Origin: Bacteroidales bacterium
GTDB lineage: Bacteria > Bacteroidota > Bacteroidia > Bacteroidales > Rikenellaceae
Direction: 5' to 3'
Assembly (NCBI GenBank): GCA_910574205.1
Contig: CAJSYJ010000001.1
Span: 806,001 to 870,000 of the forward strand
DNA length: 64,000 nt
This document shows, one piece after another, positions 43,906 to 53,090 of the stretch. Made by a program: the position numbers and the translations under genes. The stretch's first letter is position 1, and each line of letters starts with the position of its first letter. A model generated the notes under the pieces. That model did no database searches. It was not told the DNA's origin and saw only the letters and a program-made list of their open reading frames with translations.

Positions 43906-44363
43906 GCTGCCAGAGCGTATTCGATTCCGCACCGGCTTGCAAATAAAATTTCTTCTCGACACCTTTCGTCCAGCTCGGTGCAGACCTGACATATCAGGCT
44001 ATGAATCCTATCCGGCGGTAACATGCCCTTCGGGCACCGTTGCCATGACTCGGCGCAGTCCGCCGGCCGATTAGCCATCGATTACATAAAATGTCGACAT
44101 CCGCACGGCTACAAGAGCTGCCGGACACCCGATACGATGATATTCCTAAGCCATGAAACGAATCGACGCCCCTGCATTGCATCCGCTCCGACGTTAGTCT
44201 GCATACGAGCTATCGGCCGCCTGCATATTATTGCGAAACGCTGTTGCAGATAATAATATGCCGGATCATGCCGGATCAATGAAAAAGTGTGGAGCCGAAT
44301 CGTTTACTTGCCAGTGGCTATGGAATGCCTGCGTGAAATAAACAATGCCCCACACCGATGATA

Positions 44364-44381
44364 TCATGTATATATACATGA
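44364..44381. repeat. Perfect 18-bp AT-rich palindrome
   Basis: TCATGTATATATACATGA, overlapped on the left by the palindrome ATGATATCAT and enclosed by CCGAT/ATCGG, so the whole 44355-44389 segment can fold. Confidence 0.8.
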
Positions 44382-44434
44382 CAATCGGCAGAGTGCCTGC
44401 TTACCTTCACGCGTCGAAAGTTCCAGATTTCTGG

Positions 44435-44463
44435 CAAAGTTAAAGCTAAAACACCTCTATCAA
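44435..44463 (-). promoter_or_regulatory. Possible minus-strand promoter
   Basis: On the minus strand TTG (44461-44463), 18 bp spacer, TAACTTTG (44435-44442). The spacer is a base short of the usual range. It points into the repeat region that ends at the hairpin near 43350. Confidence 0.45.
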
Positions 44464-44889
44464 TTATGCCATTCCCTTATCAAAGGGACTTCACAAAGAT
44501 ATGTAATGTTTTTGTAAAAAGCAACTCTTAGGGGGCATTGCAATAGCAAATATCCTAAATTATATTGAGATATGCAATAAAATAGTCGACATAAATACAC
44601 TCCATGCGGCGAAAAGATCTTTTTTTGAAAAATATATGCAACTTATTAATCCAAAGTTGTATAGATAATTTCCGACGGACGGGTTGCTGGGGATCGGCCT
44701 TACGGCACGGCGCAGCCGCCGTCGACCGGTCAGTTCCGATTTCAGACATCGCAGTCTGCACCAACTTCTCGCCGCCCGCTGCCGTCGCGACGAGACAGGC
44801 ATTACATCGCAGCGGCACGGCCGCAGCGTCCGAGCCGGCGCCGCATCTTGTGCCGCATGCTGATAACGAGCTTAAAACGTTGCATGAAA

Positions 44890-44920
44890 TTGCGGTTTTT
44901 AATAATATTTAGTATCTTTG
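44890..44920 (+). promoter_or_regulatory. Promoter of fba
   Basis: TTG (44890-44892), 20 bp spacer, TATCTTTG (44913-44920), 62 bp before the ATG. Confidence 0.82.
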
Positions 44921-44982
44921 TGCGGTTTTTGAGAATCACTCCTTTCAAGGGAATTTTACAAACATCATAAATTTATCGCATT

Positions 44983-45984
44983 ATGGTATCTTACAAAGAG
45001 TTGGGTCTTGTGAACACCAAAGAGATGTTCAAGAAGGCCATTGACGGAGGTTACGCGATTCCGGCATTCAATTTCAACAACATGGAGCAGTTGCAGGCGA
45101 TCATCATGGCTTCGGCCGAGACCAAGTCGCCCGTGATTCTGCAAGTATCGAAGGGTGCGCGCAACTACGCCAACCAGACGCTGCTGCGCTACATGGCCGA
45201 GGGTGCCGTCGAGTATGCCAAGGAGCTGGGCTGGGAGAAGCCGCAGATCGTCCTGCATCTCGACCACGGCGACAGCTTCGAGCTGTGCAAGAGCTGCGTC
45301 GACATGGGCTTCTCGTCGGTAATGATCGACGGTTCGGCCCTGCCCTATGACGAGAATGTCGCCCTCACGCGCAAGGTCGTCGAGTATGCCCACCAGTACG
45401 ACGTCACGGTCGAGGGCGAGCTGGGCGTGCTGGCCGGTGTCGAGGACGAGGTAGCTTCCGAGGTAAGCCACTATACCAAGCCCGAAGAGGTCGTGGACTT
45501 CGTTACCAAGACCGGCGTCGACTCGCTGGCGATCTCTATCGGCACGTCGCACGGCGCGTTCAAGTTCACGCCCGAGCAGTGCACCGTAGATCCCCAGACC
45601 GGCCGTCTGGTACCGCCGCCTCTGGCATTCGACGTACTGGCCGCAATCGAGAAGGAGCTGCCCGGCTTCCCGATCGTTCTGCACGGCTCGTCGTCGGTTC
45701 CCCAGGAGGAGGTCGAGACGATCAACAAGTACGGAGGTGCGTTGAAGGCCGCCGTCGGTATCCCCGAGGAGCAGCTTCGTCAGGCCGCCAAGAGCGCCGT
45801 ATGCAAGATCAACATCGACTCGGATTCGCGTCTTGCCATGACCGCCGCAATCCGCGAGGTATTCGCCAACAAGCCCGCCGAGTTCGACCCGCGCAAGTAT
45901 CTGGGTCCCGCTCGCGACAACATGAAGAAGCTCTACATCCACAAGATCAAGGAGGTTCTCGGCTCGGACGGCAAAGCCCTCTAA
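44983..45984 (+). CDS. fba: Class II fructose-bisphosphate aldolase
   Basis: 333 residues. The class II signature VLHLDHGDSFELCKSC (about 90-105) holds the catalytic Asp94 and zinc ligand His95, followed by GFSSVMIDGSALPYDENV, VEGELGVLAG and IGTSHGAFKF with further zinc-site residues. It cleaves fructose-1,6-bisphosphate to DHAP and glyceraldehyde-3-phosphate or runs in reverse. It has its own promoter and terminator. The neighbouring glycerol-1-phosphate locus would produce DHAP, which this enzyme can use, but co-regulation is not shown. Confidence 0.95.
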   Translation: MVSYKELGLVNTKEMFKKAIDGGYAIPAFNFNNMEQLQAIIMASAETKSPVILQVSKGARNYANQTLLRYMAEGAVEYAKELGWEKPQIVLHLDHGDSFELCKSCVDMGFSSVMIDGSALPYDENVALTRKVVEYAHQYDVTVEGELGVLAGVEDEVASEVSHYTKPEEVVDFVTKTGVDSLAISIGTSHGAFKFTPEQCTVDPQTGRLVPPPLAFDVLAAIEKELPGFPIVLHGSSSVPQEEVETINKYGGALKAAVGIPEEQLRQAAKSAVCKINIDSDSRLAMTAAIREVFANKPAEFDPRKYLGPARDNMKKLYIHKIKEVLGSDGKAL

Positions 45985-46024
45985 CAGCCGCATACACGGG
46001 GCGGACCCTACCGCCCCTGCAATA

Positions 46025-46071
46025 GATGCCGACGGGAGCAGAAGATGCTGCCCGTCGGCATCCGTTTTTTT
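46025..46071 (+). terminator. Terminator of fba
   Basis: A 12-bp stem GATGCCGACGGG/CCCGTCGGCATC plus inner AGCA/TGCT, followed by CG and a run of seven T. Confidence 0.9.
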
Positions 46072-46311
46072 ATACAGCCGATACTCGCCGGACATATACG
46101 CCCGACTGCCGTTCCGGCCACACCGGCCGCCGAGCCCGATGCCGAACCGGACACGAAGCCGCCCCATTCCGCCCACGCCGCGATAACGCGAGGCACACCA
46201 GAATCGACATACAACCGGCACACGACACAACATTATACCGAAACCCCGCCCACCGGCAACCAGAGCATCGCAGAGAGAAGCGGCGCCGTCATCGCATACA
46301 GTCCCCGACAA

Positions 46312-46344
46312 TAAAAAGAGCTGCCGGACATAAAGTCCGGCAGC
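46312..46344 (-). terminator. Terminator of the surface lipoprotein gene
   Basis: On the minus strand GCTGCCGGAC and GTCCGGCAGC pair around a 5-nt loop, followed by TCTTTTTATT. Confidence 0.88.
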
Positions 46345-46368
46345 CCCTATATATAGGCGTATGCCGCG

Positions 46369-49080
46369 TTATCGCGCGATGCGGATACCCATGTTATCCG
46401 CCCACATGCGCGGGTTGTTGCCCGAGCCGGCCGTGTAGACCTTGATACGGGTCGCGGGAGTTATACCCGTGATCTTCACCGTGTGGTGAGTCATCTCGTA
46501 GCGCTTCATGGCCTCGGCACCCGTGCCGCCGAACATATCGCGCGCGAGTACGTTCGTCAGCTCGGCATCGTCGGTTGCGGCAACGGCAGCACCGTCGACC
46601 TCGACGATAGCGCCTTCGCCCTCGACGATAGCCACATGGAACGTCTTGCCGTTCTCGGCGGCGCAGTTCTCCTGCATGTTGCCGTTCGTAGCCTCGTCTT
46701 TCGTATTCGACGGCTCGTAGTAGGGCATGGCATCGATCTCGAAGATCACGTCGCCGGTATGGTCGACCGCCGGAAGCCAGATATGAGCAGGCTTCGAGCC
46801 GCCGCCGAACTTCATCACGCCGCCGGCCAGAGCCACGTTATACGTCTTGCCGTCGGCAGCGTTGCCGCTCACATCCTCGTAGCTCCACTGCGGGAAGTAG
46901 GTCGCGGCATAGCCCTCGTTGCCCGTCACGCGCGAAGGATTGTAGACGGTGTTCTTGCTGGCGCCGCTGCCCAGAATGATCTGCGACGTGTAGTCCGTAA
47001 CACCGGCATCGATGTTCGTTCCGTAGGCGCACGTAATGGGCTGTGCGCCGTAGGGGAAGTTCTCGAAATCGGCGAAGAACAACCAGCCCGAACGGTCGGG
47101 AGCGGCGTCGGTCGTAACGTCGACACCCACCCACTCCGAGTCGAGATACTTGTCGAGATTATCCTCGACAATGCGGCGGCGCATCTCGATGCGATACTTC
47201 GTGCCGGGGTTCAGACCGGCATATACGAAGCGCATATGCTTGTAGCGCGCAAAGGCGAAGAGGTTGTAATTTTCGAGCGAGCGTCCCTCGATAACGTTGC
47301 CCGCAGCATCCTTCAAGCGGAAGTCCACGAGATCGGCCGCACCCAGCTCCTGCTCGGCCAGCGCCTTCTCGTCGTAAGACCACTCGATGACGGCATAGCC
47401 GTGAGTCTTCTCGTAAAGCTTGACCGAAGGAGCCGTCAGCGGGTCTATCTTCACACCGCCCTCGGTTACCGCCTCGACAGCGACAGCCTCCGAGTTCCAC
47501 TTCTCGTCGGCCGAGTAGACCGCCGTAAGCGTGATATTGTATGTCGTACCCTCTTGCAGACGCGTAATCTTCAACGTATTGGCCGAAGTATCGACGCTCT
47601 TCACGAAGTCGGGCTGCGTGGCTGCGGCAATCGTCAGACGATAGTTGTCAGCACCCTCGACCTTGTCCCACGCGAGCGTTACGGTCGTACCCTCGACCGC
47701 AGCCGTGAAGTTCTGAGGAGTGTCGAGAGGCTCGGTGCGCTCGACGATCGAGGCCGATCCCATGACCTTAATGTTGTCTAGGAAGAAGCGGCCGCCGCCG
47801 TCGGTAGCCTCCGTCGACCACTTGAACGCCGTAGCGCTCGTAGCGCCCTTCACAGTGAAGGTAAACGTTGTCCACTTGGCGCTCTTCCAGCTGCTGTTGA
47901 CCTCCGGGGTCACGCTGCCGTTGCCCATAAGCTCGCCGGCACCAACCACCTCGAAGAGAATGGGCTCAGCCGAACCTGTCCACATGGCCGCGTCGAACGA
48001 CACGACTATATCCTGCGCCGCCGACAAGGACGACACCTTACCCATGGCCGGAGTCTGTATCCAGCCGTTGTTAGAGCCGGTACCCATCTTGAAGTAACCC
48101 GGATGCTCGTAGCAGCGGCAGCCCGACCAGCCGATCAGATCGCGTGCGTTGTAGTAGTCCTGATATGCCTTCGACGTGTCGGTCGTAGCTGTGTCATTGC
48201 CCTTGAAGGCATCCTTCACGCCGTCGGTCGTGGTCGAGCCGGGAGCATCGCCCGTCGTGGCCGTCCAGTCGACACCCTCGGTAATATCTATCTGAGCCCC
48301 CCCCGGGATGTAGCCGGGCAGATTGTGCATCTGGTCGGCACCGTACAGCAGCTTGTCGAAGCCGAAGCTCCAAATGAAGTTATCGTTCACGACGCTCGCA
48401 TTGAGCGCACCATCGTAAACGACCTTGCCGTCGATAGTCACTTTGAGCGCTACCTCCAACGATCCCATATCCTGAGCCGTACCGGTCAGCGGCAGGGTCA
48501 GCTGACCGTCGCCCTCCTTCTCGATAGCGGTCGTCCACGGCGACTCGACAGCCAGACCGGCCGAGACGCCCGACAGAACGGTCTCGATAACGACGCTCTC
48601 GCCGCCGATAGCCTTCAAGTATGGCACGACGATGTAGGCCGAGCTCTCGACATTCTGCTTGATGTCGCCGCGCAGCTCGGGCTTCGACACCTCGAATATG
48701 CCGGCATCCTGACCTACGGCGATCTCCAACGCCTGCTGCGAGCCGCTCTCGCGCAGATACACCACAGCCGAGCGGGCATCGCCCGTATTACGCTCGGCGG
48801 TTATGCTCAAATATTGATAATCGGTTCCGTTACCGACGCTCGATATGCTCGCGGCGGGCTCGACACCGTCGGTAGACAGAGTGAGCCAGTCGCAACCGGT
48901 CGAGACCTCAGCCTCCCACCGGCCGTCGTAACGCACCGTTATCTGCGAGGTCGAACCGTCGGCATAGGCCAGATTTACCTCATCGGTGTCTCGCTTGACC
49001 ACGTTTGCCGTATCGTCGTCCGAAGTACAGCCGACCGACAGCAACGATGCCGCAGCGAACAACATTAATAATCTTTTCAT
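46369..49080 (-). CDS. Large surface lipoprotein with BACON and FN3-like domains
   Basis: 903 residues. Lipobox Cys18 (LLSVGC) is followed by acidic residues, a pattern associated with surface export in this phylum. Residues 30-125 fit a BACON domain (VRYDGRWEAEVSTGCDWLTL). Around 250-440 is a beta-rich region with a glycine-rich, calcium-binding-like look; 455-550 and 560-660 resemble fibronectin type III modules (FTAAVEGTTVTLAWDKVEGA); the rest is beta sandwich. BACON/FN3 lipoproteins often serve as glycan-binding or mucin-adhesion proteins beside SusC/SusD. It is divergent from susC with a 250-nt leader, so shared control with the SusCD locus is plausible. No catalytic motif was seen. Confidence 0.75.
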   Translation of the reverse strand: MKRLLMLFAAASLLSVGCTSDDDTANVVKRDTDEVNLAYADGSTSQITVRYDGRWEAEVSTGCDWLTLSTDGVEPAASISSVGNGTDYQYLSITAERNTGDARSAVVYLRESGSQQALEIAVGQDAGIFEVSKPELRGDIKQNVESSAYIVVPYLKAIGGESVVIETVLSGVSAGLAVESPWTTAIEKEGDGQLTLPLTGTAQDMGSLEVALKVTIDGKVVYDGALNASVVNDNFIWSFGFDKLLYGADQMHNLPGYIPGGAQIDITEGVDWTATTGDAPGSTTTDGVKDAFKGNDTATTDTSKAYQDYYNARDLIGWSGCRCYEHPGYFKMGTGSNNGWIQTPAMGKVSSLSAAQDIVVSFDAAMWTGSAEPILFEVVGAGELMGNGSVTPEVNSSWKSAKWTTFTFTVKGATSATAFKWSTEATDGGGRFFLDNIKVMGSASIVERTEPLDTPQNFTAAVEGTTVTLAWDKVEGADNYRLTIAAATQPDFVKSVDTSANTLKITRLQEGTTYNITLTAVYSADEKWNSEAVAVEAVTEGGVKIDPLTAPSVKLYEKTHGYAVIEWSYDEKALAEQELGAADLVDFRLKDAAGNVIEGRSLENYNLFAFARYKHMRFVYAGLNPGTKYRIEMRRRIVEDNLDKYLDSEWVGVDVTTDAAPDRSGWLFFADFENFPYGAQPITCAYGTNIDAGVTDYTSQIILGSGASKNTVYNPSRVTGNEGYAATYFPQWSYEDVSGNAADGKTYNVALAGGVMKFGGGSKPAHIWLPAVDHTGDVIFEIDAMPYYEPSNTKDEATNGNMQENCAAENGKTFHVAIVEGEGAIVEVDGAAVAATDDAELTNVLARDMFGGTGAEAMKRYEMTHHTVKITGITPATRIKVYTAGSGNNPRMWADNMGIRIAR

Positions 49081-49334
49081 AAAAGTTCTTTGATTTAGAG
49101 TTAACTATTAAAAATAGCAATTCGGAACGCGCCGGCGGCGCCTCCTCCCCTAAAAAGATATGTTCGCATCCGCATCCCTCTCCTTCGCCCCGGTATCGTC
49201 CGGGTTTACCCGGCCTGCACCCGACACGACGGAAACGTCCGCTTGCTCGACCCGTCCGCTTCTGCTCCCGAGACAGTCCGACTAATCGGCTCCGCACGCA
49301 GCACCAAGAGAAAGGTCGTTACGACTTACGGATA

Positions 49335-49365
49335 CAAATATATAAACTTTTCGTTTATCGCGCAA
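49335..49365 (-). promoter_or_regulatory. Promoter of the surface lipoprotein gene
   Basis: On the minus strand TTG (49363-49365), 20 bp spacer, TATATTTG (49335-49342). The leader to the ATG at 49080 would be about 250 nt. Confidence 0.78.
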
Positions 49366-49517
49366 CATTTCCTAAACATTTTTTTTATTTAATTCGCATT
49401 GCATACGTTTTTCGCAAATACGCCCTTTTCCCATGAATCGCAAGCAAAAGCACCGAAAAACGAAACGAAAAGCAAAAATCATTTTACTTTTCAATATCAT
49501 TTTGATCGTATTTTATT

Positions 49518-49547
49518 TTGAACTTTTGAAAATATGACATACCTTTG
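49518..49547 (+). promoter_or_regulatory. Promoter of the susC operon
   Basis: TTG (49518-49520), 19 bp spacer, TACCTTTG (49540-49547). The leader to the susC start at 49774 would be about 220 nt. Confidence 0.78.
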
Positions 49548-49773
49548 AAATAAATTTAGAACGATAGACACAGAAACAAACCCGGAACTAATAACTAAAA
49601 ATTTTAAAAACAATCCAAAAAATCACTTAACAAACTGTTTTCAATCCTCGAAAGGATACTCTTGTTCGCGATTACGACTTACACACGCCCGAAGCGCAAG
49701 GCGCATACCTATATATTATATTGCAGGCATGACGACTCGGGCGAATCCGAACAAAAACTTAAACTGTTGTAAA

Positions 49774-52700
49774 ATGAAACAATGTTACTCTAAAACACGG
49801 TCGGCAACCACGGGCTCGGGCATGCGCCTGCGGCTGCGATCATTCGTGCTCTTGCTTCTCTTTACAACCTTCTCGGTGGCAGCAATGGCTCAGAGCGCCG
49901 TTAAGGGTACGGTAAAGGACGAAACAGGAAACCCGATGATCGGCGTTGCGGTATCGGTGCCGGGAACATCGATCGGTACGTCGACCGATGCGGCCGGTAA
50001 TTATCAGATCAAGGCCGCAGCCGATCAGAAGTTGCAGTTCAACTTCCTCGGCTTCAAGCCGCAACTCGTCGATATCGACAACCGCTCGGTAATCGACATC
50101 GTAATGACGGAGGACAACACCTCGTTGGAGGAGGTAGTCGTCGTGGGTTACGGCGTACAGAAGCGCCGCGACATAATCGGCGCCGTCGAGACTCTGTCGG
50201 CCGACAAGCTCGACGGACGTCTGGGACAGTACCAGAATGCCGCACGCTCGTTGCAGGGCGCAATCCCCGGCATGACCGTATCATTCTCGGACGGCAAGCC
50301 CAACCGCGGCGCGACGATGCGCATCCGCGGTAACGTAACCTCGATCGGCATGGGCGGCGACGCTCTGGTACTGGTCGACGGCGTGGAGCAGGCGCTCGAA
50401 ACGGTCAACCCCGAGGATATCGAGAGCTTCACGGTGCTCAAAGACGCTTCGTCGACAGCCGTATACGGTGTACGCGGTACATTCGGCGTGGTGCTCGTCA
50501 CAACCAAGAACCCCGACAAGGGCTCGGCCAAGATCAGCTATAACGGTTCGTTCTCGCTATACCAGCGCACGACGACTCCCCAAATGGTAACCAACGGTTA
50601 CGACTGGACCACCTCGTTCCTCGAATCGTATATCAACCGAGCCGGCAGCGATCCGGCCAATATCAACAACGTGTTCAAGTTCTCGCGCCAGTGGTACGAC
50701 GAGCTGGCACGCCGTAACGCCGACCCCTCGTTCGAGAAGTGGAGAATCAACCCCGGCAGCGGCCGCTACGAGTACTTCGGCAACACCAACTGGTACGACC
50801 TGTTCTACCGCGACGTGGCCCTGGGACACACCCACTCCGTGACCGTACAGGGGGGGGGCGACAAGGCTACCTACTATGTCAACGGCCGTTACTTCTATCA
50901 GGACGGTATGTACAAGGAAGGTAACGAGTACTACGACCAGTACAACGTCACGGCACGAGGCACGGTCAAGGTGCGTCCGTGGCTGCGGCTCGACAACACC
51001 ACGACCTTCTACTACCGCCACTCGAACCAGCCGCAGGGACACACCGGCATCAACAACACCATGACCCCCGTGCGTATGATCGCGCATCAGGGCTACCCGA
51101 TGACCATGCCCTACAACCCCGACGGCTCATGGACTCAGACCGCCGTATACACCGGCTACGCAGGCTTCGTCGAGGGCAACAACTGGCGCCGCGACCACAA
51201 GTTCGACTTCCGCAACAAGACCTCGCTTACTATCGACCTGATAAAGGACGTCCTGACGGCCAAAGGTACCTTGGGCTACTACTACAACCACACTCTGCGC
51301 GAGATACTCATCTACCCGAGCATCTACTCGAACGGCCCGGGCATGACCGGCCAGCAGGTCGCCGACTCGAAATTCGAGGAGCGCACCTACGACCGCGACA
51401 ACATCATGGGCGACGCCACGCTGACGTGGACACCGCGTCTGGGCGAAGACCACAACTTTTCGGCTATGGCCGGTTGGAGCATCGACAACATCGTCTATAA
51501 CTCGCGCGCAATGGAGCGCTACGGCATATCGGATCCCGACAAACCCAATCCGAGCATGTCGACCAACAGCGAGACGATGATGTACAAGGACAACGGCTCT
51601 TACGACTGGGGTATGGTCGGCGCATTCTTCCGCCTGAGCTACGGCTACAAGAGCCGCTATCTGTTCGAGTTCTCGGGACGTTACGACGGATGTTCGAAGC
51701 TCATGTCTAACGAGCGCTGGGCCTTCGCTCCCTCGGGATCGTTCGGCTGGCGCATATCAGAGGAGCCTTTCATGGAGGGCGCCAGAAGCTGGCTCGACAA
51801 CCTGAAAATACGTTTGTCGGCCGGTCAGTCGGCCAACGGTCTGCTGAACAAGTACTACGAGTTCGAGCAGGTCATGGATATCAAGACAAGCACGGTGCTG
51901 AGCAACGGCGCCTTCATGACCTATACGAAGGCTCCGGCACTGATACCGTCGGGTCTGACGTGGGAGATGGCCACCAAGTACGACATCGGTATCGACTTCG
52001 AGGCGCTGAACGGCCGTCTGAATATCGTCGCCGACGCCTACCGCACCTACACCAACGACATGTACGTTACCGGTCCGGAGCTTCCGGCCGTGTTCGGACA
52101 GAGCGTGCCCAAGGGCAACTATGCCGACATGGAGACCAACGGTTACGAGATCTCGGTTTCATGGCGCGACTCGTTCATGGCGGGCAGCAAGCCCTTCTCG
52201 TACAACATCAAGGCCATGTTCTGGGACAGCACCTCGAAGCTCAACCGCTACACTTCTAAGACCGGCACCCTGCCCACCAACTACACCAACAACTACTACG
52301 AGGGCATGACGCTGGGCGAGATATGGGGCTATACGGCCGACGGGCTGTTCGAGACCGACGCCGAAGCCGCCACGCTCGACTACTCGAAGTTCGCCAACGG
52401 CAACCAGGTGTTCCGCGCCGGCGACCTGCGTCTGGTCGATCTCAACGACGACGGCGCGATCAACAACGGCGCCAACACGATCTACGACCACGGCGATCTG
52501 CGCGTGATAGGCAACACCACGCCGCGCTACTGCTACTCGATTCAGGCCGGCTTCAACTGGAACGGACTCGGATTCAGCATGCTGTGGCAGGGCGTAGGAC
52601 AACGCGACTGGTACCCCGCCAAGGAGTCGAACTACTTCTGGGGCCAGTACGGCCGTCCATACTCTATGGCACTGCCGTGGCACGCGGAGCGCTACACCGA

Positions 52701-53079
52701 CGACAACCCCGACACGGGCGCATACTGGCCTCGTCTGACGGGTTATCAGGGATCGGCTTCGGGCGGTCTGTTCGCAACGCCCAACACCCACTTCCTGCAA
52801 AAGGCACGCTACATACGTCTTAAAAACCTTACGGTCGACTACACGCTTCCCAAGGATGTCGTAAAGAAGATCGGCTTGCAGAACTTGAAGATATATGTCT
52901 CGGGCGAGAACCTGCTGACATTCTCTCCGCTCAACAAGCATGCGAAGAACTTCGACCCCGAGGGCATCACTCCGGGCGACAAGGATATTCAGGAGACGCG
53001 AGGCGGCGATAACTCGGGCGACGGCGAGGGTTATCCGATGCTGCGCTCGTATACGATCGGCCTTAACATAACATTCTAA
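49774..53079 (+). CDS. SusC/RagA-type TonB-dependent outer-membrane transporter
   Basis: 1101 residues from ATG 49774; an ATG at 49729 would add 15 residues before the signal peptide (SFVLLLLFTTFSVAAMAQ). A carboxypeptidase-regulatory-like domain comes first (VKGTVKDETGNPMIGVAVSV), then the TonB-box and plug (EEVVVVGYGVQKRRDIIGA) and a long barrel ending in TIGLNITF. It imports bulky nutrients with the SusD lipoprotein encoded 11 bp downstream. A run of nine G at 50850-50858 lies within codons for QGGG near residue 359; a one-base change there would stop translation at 50924 or 51064. Confidence 0.93.
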   Translation: MKQCYSKTRSATTGSGMRLRLRSFVLLLLFTTFSVAAMAQSAVKGTVKDETGNPMIGVAVSVPGTSIGTSTDAAGNYQIKAAADQKLQFNFLGFKPQLVDIDNRSVIDIVMTEDNTSLEEVVVVGYGVQKRRDIIGAVETLSADKLDGRLGQYQNAARSLQGAIPGMTVSFSDGKPNRGATMRIRGNVTSIGMGGDALVLVDGVEQALETVNPEDIESFTVLKDASSTAVYGVRGTFGVVLVTTKNPDKGSAKISYNGSFSLYQRTTTPQMVTNGYDWTTSFLESYINRAGSDPANINNVFKFSRQWYDELARRNADPSFEKWRINPGSGRYEYFGNTNWYDLFYRDVALGHTHSVTVQGGGDKATYYVNGRYFYQDGMYKEGNEYYDQYNVTARGTVKVRPWLRLDNTTTFYYRHSNQPQGHTGINNTMTPVRMIAHQGYPMTMPYNPDGSWTQTAVYTGYAGFVEGNNWRRDHKFDFRNKTSLTIDLIKDVLTAKGTLGYYYNHTLREILIYPSIYSNGPGMTGQQVADSKFEERTYDRDNIMGDATLTWTPRLGEDHNFSAMAGWSIDNIVYNSRAMERYGISDPDKPNPSMSTNSETMMYKDNGSYDWGMVGAFFRLSYGYKSRYLFEFSGRYDGCSKLMSNERWAFAPSGSFGWRISEEPFMEGARSWLDNLKIRLSAGQSANGLLNKYYEFEQVMDIKTSTVLSNGAFMTYTKAPALIPSGLTWEMATKYDIGIDFEALNGRLNIVADAYRTYTNDMYVTGPELPAVFGQSVPKGNYADMETNGYEISVSWRDSFMAGSKPFSYNIKAMFWDSTSKLNRYTSKTGTLPTNYTNNYYEGMTLGEIWGYTADGLFETDAEAATLDYSKFANGNQVFRAGDLRLVDLNDDGAINNGANTIYDHGDLRVIGNTTPRYCYSIQAGFNWNGLGFSMLWQGVGQRDWYPAKESNYFWGQYGRPYSMALPWHAERYTDDNPDTGAYWPRLTGYQGSASGGLFATPNTHFLQKARYIRLKNLTVDYTLPKDVVKKIGLQNLKIYVSGENLLTFSPLNKHAKNFDPEGITPGDKDIQETRGGDNSGDGEGYPMLRSYTIGLNITF

Positions 53080-53090
53080 TAAGGGACTCT

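Larger units (their letters stand above)
43228..44982. other. 1.75-kb region without a convincing gene
   Basis: The region lies between the response regulator and fba. It contains a hairpin with a T tract on the minus strand (43346-43376), a G8 run (43660-43667), tandem repeats of 73 bp (about 43753-43905), palindromes near 44358-44381, a minus-strand promoter-like pair at 44435-44463 and the fba promoter. Minus-strand frames in 43410-44078 are interrupted and reuse the repeat peptide (TGLMQKNRS), so they look like decayed or non-coding sequence. It is lower in GC than its neighbours in its right half. Confidence 0.65.
45985..46368. other. Convergent intergenic region fba / surface lipoprotein
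   Basis: It contains the fba terminator and the minus-strand terminator of the lipoprotein gene, with about 240 bp of unremarkable GC-rich sequence between them. Confidence 0.75.
49081..49773. other. Divergent control region lipoprotein / susC
   Basis: This roughly 690-bp region holds two back-to-back consensus promoters about 150 bp apart (facing -33 boxes at 49365 and 49518). The core between them is AT-rich; the two leaders are long. No known riboswitch was recognised and no regulator gene is adjacent. Confidence 0.7.

Noticed and set aside
43753-43950. CRISPR array
   Set aside because: Only two clear 73-bp copies in direct tandem, with no short repeat/unique spacer alternation and no cas genes.
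44604-44912. 102-codon plus-strand frame before fba
   Set aside because: It runs into the fba promoter, has no leader or motif, and its first half is AT-rich non-coding-looking sequence.
46369-49080. Glycoside hydrolase activity for the large lipoprotein
   Set aside because: BACON/FN3-like and beta-sandwich regions are visible but no catalytic motif was found, so only a binding or adhesion role is suggested.
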